A DNA stretch of 64,000 nucleotides from Diphasiastrum complanatum. Its lineage: Eukaryota > Streptophyta > Lycopodiopsida > Lycopodiales > Lycopodiaceae. The notes under the pieces are model-generated. The model was not told the DNA's origin and searched no databases. It was given only the letters and a program-made list of their open reading frames with translations. The translations under genes were made by a program, and so were the position numbers. Positions 46,401 to 57,071 of the stretch are shown piece by piece. The DNA is taken from assembly GCA_029204225.1 (NCBI GenBank), contig CM055108.1, forward strand, positions 25,427,803 to 25,491,802. The letters are read 5' to 3'. Numbering within the stretch: the stretch's first letter is position 1; each line of letters starts with the position of its first letter.

Positions 46401-46661
46401 GTATATGGTACCTTGGTATAGGAAGTGAAAACGTGTCTTTTCCTTGTCCCAGGTGGCGTAAGCGTGAAGGGCGAGGCCCATGTTAATCTCAGAATGAAAA
46501 AGCTTCGGGTAAAAACCCATTGCCTCTAGAAGTGGCCCGGCTGTCTGCAGCCATGCTTGGATCAGAGCGTTAGAGGGTAAGGGCCAAATCTATGTGGCCT
46601 TGGGGATTTCACGTTGGATCACCTGTTTGGTGCCAGAGTCTTCAGAGGATGAGGAGGCCAT
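43447..46661 (-). pseudogene. Additional ORF of a gypsy family (minus copy), unknown protein
   Basis: From ATG at 46661 the strand can be followed leftward for about 1,070 codons with about a dozen stops/frameshifts: MASSSSEDSG, a globular N-terminal part (FYPKLFHSEINMGLALHAYA, FHFLYQGTIYKVMI), then LLETKVRGFQ. A very Ser/Thr/Pro/Val-rich stretch (about 45850-45250) and a coiled coil (about 45080-44560) follow. The C-terminal domain has FRRPKSVEEKI, HPHESSRGGW, LTIQNFNWPIIH and FFDPNKALASDKFEDQL followed by YYRAAFLGEPW. It lies about 130 bp after the integrase fragment on the same strand and before the LTR, the env-like position. No signal peptide, transmembrane segment or fusion-type motif is evident, so an envelope role is not supported. 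Confidence 0.75.
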
Positions 46662-46794
46662 GTTAGCGGTGATGATTAAAGGGCAAAAAAGTAGAAAAAA
46701 AGGTGGAAAGGGTAAAAAGGTGTGAAAACGACAGAAAATTGTGAATAACGAGTGTTGGATGACAAGAAGTGTAGTTCAGAGCGCAGGTTGGTGT

Positions 46795-47292
46795 TCAGTA
46801 TGAGAATGCCCACAGAGCAGCATGCAACTTATGTTTACAATGTGATCTGCTAGCTTCAACTGTTTTCGTGAGTACGCTACACAGGATCTTATTGGATGAT
46901 TCTACTTGCCCATTACCACGAGGATAATAAGGCGTACTGATTCTATGGATCTTGAAGAATTCCTCCAACAGGACCTTGACGGTCTTATTGATGAAATGGC
47001 TTCCGCGATAGCTGACTAACTCCACTGGGCATCCAAAGTGCACAATGATATTTGCATAAAGGAACTTGGCAGTGGTCCTAGCGTCAACTACTCGTACTGC
47101 CTTGGCTTCGACCCACTTGGTGAGGTAGTCTGTGGCTACGATTATGTATCGAGCCTGGGAACTCCTTGCCACAGGGTGAATTGGACCGATGTAATCCAAG
47201 CCCCACTTTACAAATGGTGCTTGGGCTAAGACCGGGTGCAGTAGGTCATAATTCAATCTCGTTGGCCTTCTCGCCATAATTTCTGTTATCAT
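46795..47292 (-). pseudogene. Gypsy integrase fragment (non-chromoviral, Tat/Athila-like)
   Basis: A 165-codon open stretch reads WGLDYIGPI (first catalytic Asp), ARYIIVATDYLTKWVEAKAV, FLYANIIVHFGCPVELVSYRGSHF and GNGQVESSNKIL (catalytic Glu). The second catalytic residue, normally Asp in VSDRGSHF, is Tyr here, so the integrase would be inactive. The wording of the blocks is that of Tat/Athila/Ogre-type elements rather than chromoviruses. Its C-terminal end leads into the additional ORF. The N-terminal pol part is absent. Confidence 0.85.
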
Positions 47293-47406
47293 ATCATTTA
47301 TACAGATCTTTAAATAAAGCGTTGCTTGGGAATAGTGTCTTGATATTATCCGATACTAGTTTTTATTCTTAAGTCAATGACGACTCATCGATAGACTAAC
47401 TTCTAG

Positions 47407-47899
47407 ATGGATTCACAAAGCAAATCTGGTCTCACTGTAGACAAGCTAAATGGATCCAATTATCAATTGTAGAAATTTAAGATTAATATCTTGCTAATTG
47501 CCAATGAGCTAGGGGATGTTGTGACAAGACTTGAATCGAAGCTTGAAGACGACACAACCGACTCCAAATGAAAATTGAAGGATGGTAAAACTTTTTGCTA
47601 ATCATTCTTAATATATCAAATACCCAAATTGGCCATGTATATAAAGCTCAAACATTGAAAGAAGTGTGGGACATCACGAGTGCACTATATGATGTGAGGG
47701 ACGTGACTTTGAAATTGCAACTCAGAAGGAAATTCTTCTCACTCCAGATGTCTAGTAGTGATTCGCTTCAGAATCACGTTAATTAGTTTAAGAATCTCTT
47801 GCAGCAGATGACAACTGTCAAATCAACTATCGATGATCAAGACACATGTTACATACCTATGTAACTAGCAATACTTCAGGTCCCTATTGGTCCATTTAG
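47407..47899 (+). pseudogene. Ty1/copia gag N-terminal part (family A)
   Basis: The start MDSQSKSGLTVDKLNGSNYQ and KFKINILLIANEL, then AQTLKEVWDITSALYDV, KLQLRRKFFSLQMSSSDSL and LLQQMTTVKSTI, are the UBN2-type gag of Ty1/copia elements. Stops and one frameshift are present (47471, 47568). Gag is interrupted at about 47900 by an insertion of about 1 kb and resumes near 48936. Confidence 0.75.
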
Positions 47900-48935
47900 T
47901 GTTGGGAACTAAATGGCAAGTTACTCTTGGATAAGGATTACCCTTAGGATTAAGGGTATGTACCTTTGGATAAGGGCAGGCAAGTGACTATACCTTGGTC
48001 GGAAGTATGGAGTCATGTGATCCTTGGATAAGGGGTACCTTTAGGATTAAGGGTAGGTGTCTTAGATTAAGGTAATAGTGTCCTTGGTTAAGGGAAGGTA
48101 GGTGTCTATGCCTTGGATGGAGGTATGGAACCTAGAGAGGTGTTAGAAAGTCATTGGATGACTATTTTACTAAACCTTGGGCCTCAACCTTGAACCATAT
48201 CACTTTAATGGTCTATATACATGCACAACTTGGGCATTGGGACCTAGTTGGGGAACGCACTTCCAATGGGTCCAATGAGTTCCCAACTCCCACAAGAAAG
48301 GCATTCAAAGAGTCATAGGTTATGGAAGGAGTCTCTTGAATTACTATAAGCCTATGGAGGTTCTTTAACTCCCCTAGGCTTCTCTCTCTCTCATTGGATG
48401 GGCATGGAACTCCATAGTGCACTGGAGGGGTCCATGGGCCATCTATATGAGGGTAGTAGGGCGCCCATTTTGTGGAGGAGAGATTTCTCTTGCTTGCTTA
48501 GCTTATGCTCTAGTGTTGCTACTAGTGTGTAGAGTACTATATTGTGTGTAGTATGCTTAGGGTTTGGATCTTGCTTATGGTATGGGACATAAGTAGGGCT
48601 TGGATCTTGAGTATGCTATAGTCTGTTGTGGTATGCTTGTGATTTGTTTATGGTTAGCAAGGGGGTGCTAGATAGGTCTTGCTTGGAGCTTGGATCTAGC
48701 TATGGTTGGGTGGTGGATACTTGAGGCCAGCTTGTTATCTATCTTTGTGTTTAAGAGTAGGGACACAGGTGGAGGAGAGCACCTTGGAGGCTTGCAGATC
48801 CTTACTTGCAGGTGGAGGCATCCTAGCTTGGAGCTGGGGAGCATCTTGGAGCTTGCAGGTTGCTTGGAGGACATTTGGAGGCTCTACCTTGGATTTGGAG
48901 GACTTCCTCACCTCTATTTGTAAAAGCACAATTAT
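47900..48935 (+). mobile_element. Insertion in copia gag, probably a solo LTR
   Basis: About 1 kb beginning TGTTGGGAAC separates the two halves of the gag. It is rich in the motifs CCTTGGATAAGG and TTTAGGATTAAGGG in its first 250 bp, includes a TATATA region near 48219-48226, and has no ORF of note. This is typical of an LTR. A clean target-site duplication and the right border could not be fixed. Confidence 0.5.
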
Positions 48936-50210
48936 GACATTGTTATCTAGTCTGTCACCTACATACGAAAACTAGGTGATGATCATAATGACACACTCAG
49001 ATCTAACTCTCTCAAGAGTAGTCGCTATGTTGCTGCAGGAAGACAATCAAAGAAGCATAGACAACTCTTCAAATTTAGTATCACATGCTTTATATGTAAA
49101 CAAATGTGCTAAAAATAAAAATAAAAAAGGCTCAAAACAATTCATATCAGATTAGAAAATGACACAAAGTCAAGAGCAATTATCGAATTCACAATCTAAG
49201 AAGATGTTCTGTAAGCATTGCAAATCCACTAATCATGAGATTCGGGAATGCAAGATATTGGAAGCAAAAAACTCCAACAACAAGCAATCAGATCAATAGG
49301 TGAATGTAGTTGTAGTTACATCTCAATGCCCAGTTAAAGACATGGATGAAGGAGCATTTATGATCAAAGATTAGAAAGCGCAAGTCAATAATGCTTGGTT
49401 TTTCAATTTATGAGCCACTCAACATATGACCAGTCATTGTGAACATTTTTGTTCTTATACATCTTACAATACAAAGAAATTCGTTCATCTTGGTACAACG
49501 GTTCACACACTATCGAAGGTGAAGGCACTGTAGGATTGAACTTTCAACATGAACAATTCAAGTTATTATCGAATATTTTGTATGTACCTAAACTTTATAC
49601 AAATTTGCTATTAGTAATAGAATGACTGATTTAGGTCATAGGGTAGAAAGTGAATCTGGTCAATGTCCGAATTGTCGATAGGATGAATAAGATTCCTGTA
49701 CTTAGAAAGAGGTTTGGATACTTATATAGACTGATTCATTGTTATTCTAACGCAAGTCAAGACTTGAATACTTTTGTTCTAGTTAATAAAGTATTACTTT
49801 GACACAAAAGGTTAGGTCACTTGAATCATCCATATGTATCGAACATGTTCATTAGTACTTGATCTCGATTATTTAGACAGTAAGATCAACCTATCTATCT
49901 GTCATAGCTGCATTGTCGGAAAGCAGACTACGATTCTATTTAGATCGAGTCATAAGTATGCAACAAAAGATGTTTTAGATGTTGTTTATTCATATATGTG
50001 GTCCGATGCAAACTTTGGCATTGCTTGGGAAAAGTACTTTATTACCTTTATAGATAAATTTTCAAGAAAAATAGCTATTTATTTTATTAAACAGAAATCG
50101 CAGGCTTTCAACCTATTCAGACAATTCAAGGAGCGTGCAGAACTCGATATTGGTAAAAGAATTAAAGCATTGAGGTTAGAAAAATTCATTTTTAGGATGG
50201 TGAACTAGCT
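48936..50210 (+). pseudogene. Ty1/copia gag end, protease, integrase start (family A)
   Basis: Gag resumes with LLSSLSPTYENL and the zinc knuckle CKHCKSTNHEIREC (about 49212-49253), followed by protease-like sequence with stops. The open stretch 49834-50208 covers the GAG-pre-integrase end CHSCIVGKQT and integrase to ITFIDKFSRKIAIYFIKQKSQAF. The first catalytic Asp motif is changed (VVYSYMWSD instead of VHSDICGP). The element stops near 50210. It is the most complete gag-to-integrase piece of family A here. Confidence 0.8.
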
Positions 50211-51051
<841 letters not shown>

Positions 51052-51129
51052 AATCACATAAAAAGAATGGGAGTAGGGACAGTTTTTCCTAGAGGAACCT
51101 ATTCATTCATTTGTTGCTGGTTATTCCTT

Positions 51130-52060
51130 TGCTTTTTTAGACCTTTATTTGAGAATAAGACTTGAGTTTCTGAACTAGTGTTAGTTGTTGAATCTCTTCT
51201 TCTGGCTTCTTCCTAAAGTAGCATTGTCATAACTCTTGTAAGAGTTATTTCTGCTTGTGTAGACACGATCATTACTGAACTTTCATATGAAGTAGATAAA
51301 CGTGATGATGAGGTTGTTTTTTGAACTACAGATCCTATAGCAGCCATTTGTGCAAGCAATTTTTTTGAAGTTGTTCAAATGTTCAATCATTGTTTCATTT
51401 TATAACATTCGTAGTGAGAAGAATTCATATCTTTGAAATAATTTGATAAAAATCTCTAACATCGTAAAGAGTCTTTAAAATGTGCAATACTTCTTTGGAA
51501 GTTTGGTGGGCTCTGCTTATATGACCAAGCATGAATCTTGAATACTCAAGATTAGTAAAGCAAAGGCTTTTCCATCCTTTACTTTCCACTTTACAAATGC
51601 TTCCGTTAGAGGTTTTTCTTCCATTCTTTTAAAAATTTCTCATAACTCTTTAGCTTGTAAGATGATTCTCATTTCAAATCTCCACATGTGGTAGTTACTC
51701 CCATCCAATTTGTTGATCATGGACATTGTAATGTTGGAGGAATCCATTTGTGGATGATAGTGACAAGTAGAAATAATGAATGAACATTGTCGCTAGCCTT
51801 TCTCAATCTATTACAGTTCATGTAGTAATTTGCTCTAATGATTTAAATAAAGAATGGAAACTTTGCATATATGGAGTTGTCTTGTGCCTTGTTAATTTGC
51901 ATTGCTTGTAGATTTGTTCAAACTCATTTGAGTAGGACTTGCTTCACTGTTCATTCTCAACACCTTGATCTTCTTCTTAGTCCGATTCTCTACAAAAATC
52001 TTAAACTCCTTGAACTTGTTGAAAATTTCATATTTTGTTTGAGCAGATGAAGCCATGGCT
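51130..52060 (-). pseudogene. Ty1/copia gag, minus strand
   Basis: Reading leftward from MASSAQTKYEIFNKFKEFK at about 52060, with stops: MSMINKLDGSNYHMWRFEM, AKELWEIF-like sequence with a stop, then EAFVKWKVKDGKAFALL (UBN2-type gag). Further on, ESSVMIVSTQAEITLTRVMTMLL and EEARRRDST correspond to the gag C-terminal helix before the zinc knuckle. Pol is absent. Confidence 0.65.
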
Positions 52061-52069
52061 TTTTTGAAA

Positions 52070-54030
52070 AATTATCCATAAAGAAAACAAAATTCTTGGC
52101 AATTTTTAAAGAATGAATATTAACAAAACCAAAAACATCATTGTGTATTACTTTCAATAGTGGAGAATTTTACCCTGTTATGTTTGTCATAAATTATGCT
52201 AAGGAGATCCAATGACTCATTGTCAACACAAGGACTCAATTTATATGCAAATATCAAGGATGATAGAAAATCTCATACTAAAAATATTGAGACAATTGTG
52301 TTTTGATAGTATTGTAAAAGGGAGATAACAAGTGATAATAACCATTGATGGGCTTGCAGAACGAACCGTTCATGATGAAAATTGTAATCCTTGCAAACAC
52401 ATACTACATGTTTATGAAGTTGAAAGGTTTGGAGATGGATCAATATATGTTAATTTACCAACTTGTCTAAATGAAACAGGAAATGTCTCATGTTTTTGTT
52501 ACAAAAAGATGATATTATTAGAATAGCGTGATGAACATCAATTTGGTGATTGATATGATGTTAGTAATTAGTTACTACAAAAGATAATTTTTTTGAATGA
52601 AACAACAAAGGTTGTGTAAGATGCTATGTTTGTTTTATATATGACGAGTAAAGATGCGTGGTGCCCAGCTTTGAGTAAAAATCAAGTGGAATGACACACA
52701 TTTTGATTGTTGTATATAAGCTGAAAATGTTACACCACGTAGTTACTTAAACTTAATAAAATAAAATGTCTACTTTAAATTTCATGTTTAGTTTTCACAA
52801 AGGATATAAACTGTGAATGAAACATTAAAATATTGAACATGACACTCCTGCTATTTGCATTCAAAATAGTTCTCTTGTAGTGATTGCCATGGAGAGTTTA
52901 AAAAAAAGAAAAATCACTATACTCGCACATATTCACTTGCAAAAGGTTAATTTTTTAAGAGGAAAGAGTTGTTTTGGTTGTGAAACCATCTATGCTAACT
53001 TCCTCTAATAGTTTTTTATTATTTCTTTTCAATTGTTAGACTAAGTTTCTTTTAAGCAATGTTAACAACAAAGTCTTGGTGGTTTTTGCCTTTCTAGTTC
53101 ATTGCGGTCTACGATTTGTAAATCATATTGCTTGTCTATATGCCAGACTCGTATGATAGAAGAAAATAAAACAAAGGATCAAGTAAGCACCATCATTACT
53201 ATGTTAAAAGTGCATTGTATTTGAGTGAGTTCGTCACAAATTTATTCATCTCAAATTTCACTTCATTATTGTGATCATGCTATTGTTGTAAGACCTTTCA
53301 TCTAATGTAAGTCAATGACATTTTTTTTTCGAGAAATTTGTACTTCCAAAATTTTTAACAAAAATGCCATCTTTATGACAAGACCTTTGTGGAATTATGT
53401 ACAACACAATGTTCTCGTTTATGGAAGTGTTTTGATTTGTCACGTGACCTCTACTATGTGTGTTTGAATAGCGAGATGACATGTACAACAAAGGAAAGAA
53501 GGTGATTGATATATGACTAGAAGATTTCCATTAAGTAGGGCATTAATTAGTTAAAAGATAAAACAAACTGATTGATACATCATGAGATGCTCTCTTATGC
53601 AAGGCATTCGAAAGAGTTAGAAGATAAAAACAAGGTGATCTATACATTACAACAACTTTGCCTTACACAGAGCATTTAAATGATAAAAAAATTAAAAAAT
53701 TCCATTTTAGAAGAAATAAAAAACTCATCTATATGCTTAAACTTATCTAGAAGTGACACCTTAGCTTTTGCAAATCTTCACAACAGCTTACCACTAGTGT
53801 GACCAAGCTAAAAATAAACATTGCATTTCAAAAGAATTAAAAGATTACAAAAAACTTATTTTAATGCTCAAATTCATGTAAAAGTGACACGTGAGCAAAA
53901 ATTGTCACAATAACTTTTATGTGCGTCAACAAAGCTAAAAACAAAAAATCAAAGATTGCTTATAAAAAGAATAAAAAAGCAAGCCTCATTTTAATGCTAA
54001 GATTCACTTAATAATAACTCCTCATCTTTT
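52070..54030. other. Region without recognised genes
   Basis: An AT-rich stretch. The ORF at 52332-52526 contains several Cys residues (CNPCKHIL, CLNETGNVSCFC) but no family was recognised and no supporting exons were seen. Internal near-repeats (GTGACACCTTAGC/GTGACACGTGAGC, LTR-like words) occur between 53500 and 54000. Confidence 0.45.
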
Positions 54031-54058
54031 AGCCAATTGCACAAGGATGAGTGTATTC

Positions 54059-54090
54059 TGCACCATCACTGGCAAGCCAGTGATGGTGCA
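54059..54090. repeat. Perfect 15-bp hairpin
   Basis: Arms TGCACCATCACTGGC and GCCAGTGATGGTGCA are separated by AA. It stands at the left end of a repeat-rich block that continues to about 54360 and ends near CATTGCCAGTGCAG, suggesting a foldback/MITE terminus. Confidence 0.9.
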
Positions 54091-54164
54091 TGCACCATCC
54101 AAGGGGGGTGGTGAGTGCTCCACCACCTCTCCCTCTGCTCCCCTTCTCTCCTTGCTATTCCATT

Positions 54165-54345
54165 GTTGGATGGAAGGGCCCCAGCACCGCCACATCAGTG
54201 GCGATGCGAAATACGTTGCTCCATTGCACATTGCCACAAAATGTGGTCCAATGATGGAAGGGCCCAGTAGTGCCACATCAGTGACAAGTAGTGCCACATG
54301 AGTGATAGTGCGAAATAGGTTGCTACATTGCACATTGCCAGTGCA
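54165..54345. repeat. Two diverged direct repeats of about 70-90 bp
   Basis: The order GGAAGGGCCC, GCCACATCAGTG, GCGAAATA, GTTGCT, CATTGCACATTGCCA appears at about 54172-54237 and again at about 54258-54341. The second copy carries an additional internal duplication of AGTGCCACAT. Confidence 0.75.
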
Positions 54346-54579
54346 GAATATGATGCTCCATTGCAAGATAGCTTAAACTTTAATCCTAAGCTGACAAACC
54401 TAAAAATATTATCATCATGAAATGCATTCATTTTAAGTAGAGTGCACTCAAAGGAGGAAGGGCCAGAGACCAGGTCCACACGGGGCTCAAGGACCCTGGA
54501 ACGCTAAGAGTCGAGAGAATTTTACCACCAAAATACACACACGCAAAATTTTCCTTTCCTTTTTTGAAGATCTGGAAAA

Positions 54580-54672
54580 TTCGGCGCAGCAGCAGCCGCA
54601 GAAGAAGAAGATGACGATGACCATGAAGATGAAGATGAAGAGGAGGAAGATGAAGATGAAGATGAAGATGAT
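54580..54672. repeat. GAA/GATGAA-rich low-complexity tract
   Basis: Trinucleotide-type repeat (GAAGAA, GATGAAGATGAA). One plus-strand frame reads Ala5 followed by about 25 Asp/Glu residues and then LVSLHLC; this could be an acidic tail or first exon of a real gene, but no start, splice pattern or homologous domain confirms it. Confidence 0.7.
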
Positions 54673-54699
54673 TTAGTTTCACTCCATCTATGTATAATA

Positions 54700-55480
54700 A
54701 TTCGTGTATTCGTGGCCAAAATGTTTGTGTGTGTCTTCAATTCAAGCTTGCTTCGCTTTTCTGCAGCTTAAGGGCTCCATTCATTCTAGTCTGCTCTGCT
54801 TCGAGACGGGATCTTTGCGTTCTCATCAAATCACCAGCTAGTATCCATTGCAGATGCCAGAAGCCAAAAACAAGGAACAAGGAACATCATTATGTCTGAA
54901 AGTTTTCATTAGCTTTTTCTGATTTCAAGCGCTCTCTAGTCTAGTAAGTGAAACTGGAGCAACTCCGGGTCTTCACAAACTGTCGTTGGGCATTAATACT
55001 TGGCGTCGGCAGTTGCTAATACGATCTACCATTGAAACGTCTCGGACAGACCTGCAGTCTTCAGACTGGCTTTGACATATAAACATATATTATTTGCGGT
55101 AGGTTGTCTTCATCCTTTCTTACGCTTTTATTGTGGATGTGATGTAATGTGTTGTAAGAGATACAATATAGAAACTGTATAATTCTAGATATGTCGTGAC
55201 TCGTGAGGATAAGTTTGCGGAATGCGTTGAACTTTTTGGATTTTGTGTTATGTGCGTGTGAAATGCTCTGTCGTTCTTGTTGGATTTTTCTTACTGGAAT
55301 CTGAATAATAAGTTCAATTTCTATTGAGAAGGATGATGTCTTTTTTTTATATTTGTCTTTACTATCACAGATGCCGAGAGATAGAGAGTACAAGAAGAAG
55401 AATAAGATAAAAAAGGCGATATCTTTTATATAGAAAAGAGCAAGAAAGATGAAATAAGCAATGGCACTTACAGACACTTA
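54700..55480. other. Unassigned region
   Basis: No gene was recognised. The minus-strand ORF at 55061-55477 is hydrophobic and Lys/Ser-rich with no motif and is probably spurious. Confidence 0.4.
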
Positions 55481-55499
55481 GCAGTCATCCTCAGCCACA

Positions 55500-55936
55500 A
55501 ATTGCCCTATTCTCCTTCCCCCCATTGGGCTTCCTCCCTTCCACCTGCCCGAATGTGTGGCCGAGGATGCGCTAGCGCTGAGGTACCTATTTGCTTTAAA
55601 GATAACACTGGAAGTACATCCGAGTAACTCTTAGTCGGAGGATAAGTGCTACACTCCCAAGGTATCAAACTCAGTAAAGCAAACTTGTCAGCGTGTACAA
55701 TGATGCTCCTCCCATTCTTAGGTTGTTCTTTTAAGTCCTCTACTTGCCTTCCCTGCCAAGATCACACGGTTTATCAGTAGTTGGCCAAGCCAATGACTAG
55801 TACTCTGTGCCTCGATGGACTGAAAGGTGTACCAACTTCAAGTAGCCACCCTCGTGTCATGTTGATTACTCGACTACCCCGCCTTTGTGCAAACATGCCC
55901 TGGTCATGGTTTTGGTCTGAATTTGTACTCACAATG
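55500..55936 (+). repeat. Possible gypsy LTR end before a primer-binding site
   Basis: The sequence immediately left of 55937 would be the 3' end of an LTR if the site at 55937-55952 is a primer-binding site. No partner LTR was identified, and the left border is a guess. Confidence 0.3.
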
Positions 55937-55952
55937 TGGTGCCATTGCGAGG
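55937..55952 (+). promoter_or_regulatory. Tat/Athila-type primer-binding site (tRNA-Asp-like)
   Basis: TGGTGCCATTGCGAGG closely resembles TGGCGCCGTTGCCGGGG, the primer-binding site of plant Tat/Athila gypsy elements that pairs with the 3' end of tRNA-Asp. It would prime minus-strand cDNA synthesis. No gag follows; a permuted inverted copy lies 150 bp downstream. Confidence 0.5.
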
Positions 55953-56139
55953 TGTCATGGTTCATCCATAGACAGTTGTGATATGTCAACATTAGTGTAA
56001 CTTATTGTTGATATTCTCAAAGACCTAACGTAGCAGGTTGTGGTTACATAGAGGGTAAAGGGATCAGCAACTTCAAAATTAACCGGCAACCGGACTAGGC
56101 ACCTCGCAATGATCACAATTGTCTATGGATGAACCATGA
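55943..56139. repeat. Inverted repeat with swapped arm segments
   Basis: Left: segment A (CATTGCGAGGTG, 55943-55954) then B (28 bp, 55955-55982, starting TCATGGTTCATCC). Right: complement of A (56100-56111) followed by complement of B (56112-56139). A true inverted repeat would place them in the opposite order, so the right copy is permuted. Only one mismatch was seen in B. Confidence 0.85.
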
Positions 56140-57070
56140 ACTAACTATCTATCTTATCAAAGTGACTATCTTTGAAATGGCCTCCTGCACTTCCAACTTT
56201 TAGTTGTTGGCTACTAGTTTCCTTTCCTCATTAGCATTCACACACTGTGGCTCGGGGGCATAGCTGCATAGCATTCTAGAAATTTGCAGGTTTTGGAATG
56301 AAATGATATACCTTTTAATTTTTTTTCCATATATGTGTAGGGTGGAAAAAAACCCCGAATACATGCTACAGTTCCAACGCTCGCTTATTCCATCTCTCCA
56401 GCACCCTCTTCTCTCCAGCATTTCCCTGATGTGCCTTTGCCTTTGCCTTTGCCACTGCCTCTAGGTCTACTAGGGCCTCGCTGGGCCGCTGCTCCCGTTG
56501 CCTGTGATACCACTGTGCAGCTCAACATGCAAATCCATTAGGCATACCCTACGCCCTCCCCCCCATGTGTACACATGATGCAGGCTCGGCCTGTGTCTCA
56601 GCATCGAGATCAACAAACTCCATCCTCACCTATATCAAATCCATCTGATCATCTAGGGCCTTCTCCTCCTCCTCTTTATCTCCCTCCTCAGCCTCATCCC
56701 CATGCTCCTTTCTTGCATCCTCTATATTGGTCAAATGGACCTTGTGGTCTTGCACTTGCTCCTATCATGACGTGCTAGCTCTAGATGATATCATCAGATG
56801 TAGCCTTTGTGTGCATGGCCTGTTGCAGTGTCTATGGATCTAAGGCACTCCTTAGCGTTCACCTGCCTAGATGTGCCATCTCTTTGCATGTGCATGACTA
56901 GCCTTAGGTTGGTGGTGCAATGAACCAACCTGTTCAGTTGGGGAGTATTGAGCATGCTACATCTCTTTATGTGCATAAGAGACCAAGTGCTCCTGTTCAA
57001 CTCACATGCCAAGGTGGACCAATCTTGTGATGAATTGCAAGACCTAGCTATGGAGTATCTTAACTTCAAT
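56140..57070. other. Region with Pro-rich frame, unassigned
   Basis: A plus-strand frame at 56575-56778 is rich in Pro, His and Ser (SPISNPSDHLGPSPPPLY). It might be part of an element's gag or a pseudogene exon, but nothing supports a specific family. CCTTTG is repeated four times near 56430-56456. Confidence 0.4.
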
Positions 57071-57071
57071 A

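Noticed and set aside
43447-46661. Envelope (env-like) gene of an Athila-type element
   Set aside because: The position fits, but no signal peptide, membrane-spanning segment or cleavage-site pattern is visible, and the coiled coil plus novel C-terminal domain argue against it.
52332-52526. Cys-containing ORF resembling a small secreted or receptor fragment
   Set aside because: No signal peptide, no known spacing pattern and no neighbouring exons.
54522-54740. Poly-Ser ORF on the minus strand
   Set aside because: It arises from the GAA/GAT trinucleotide tract.
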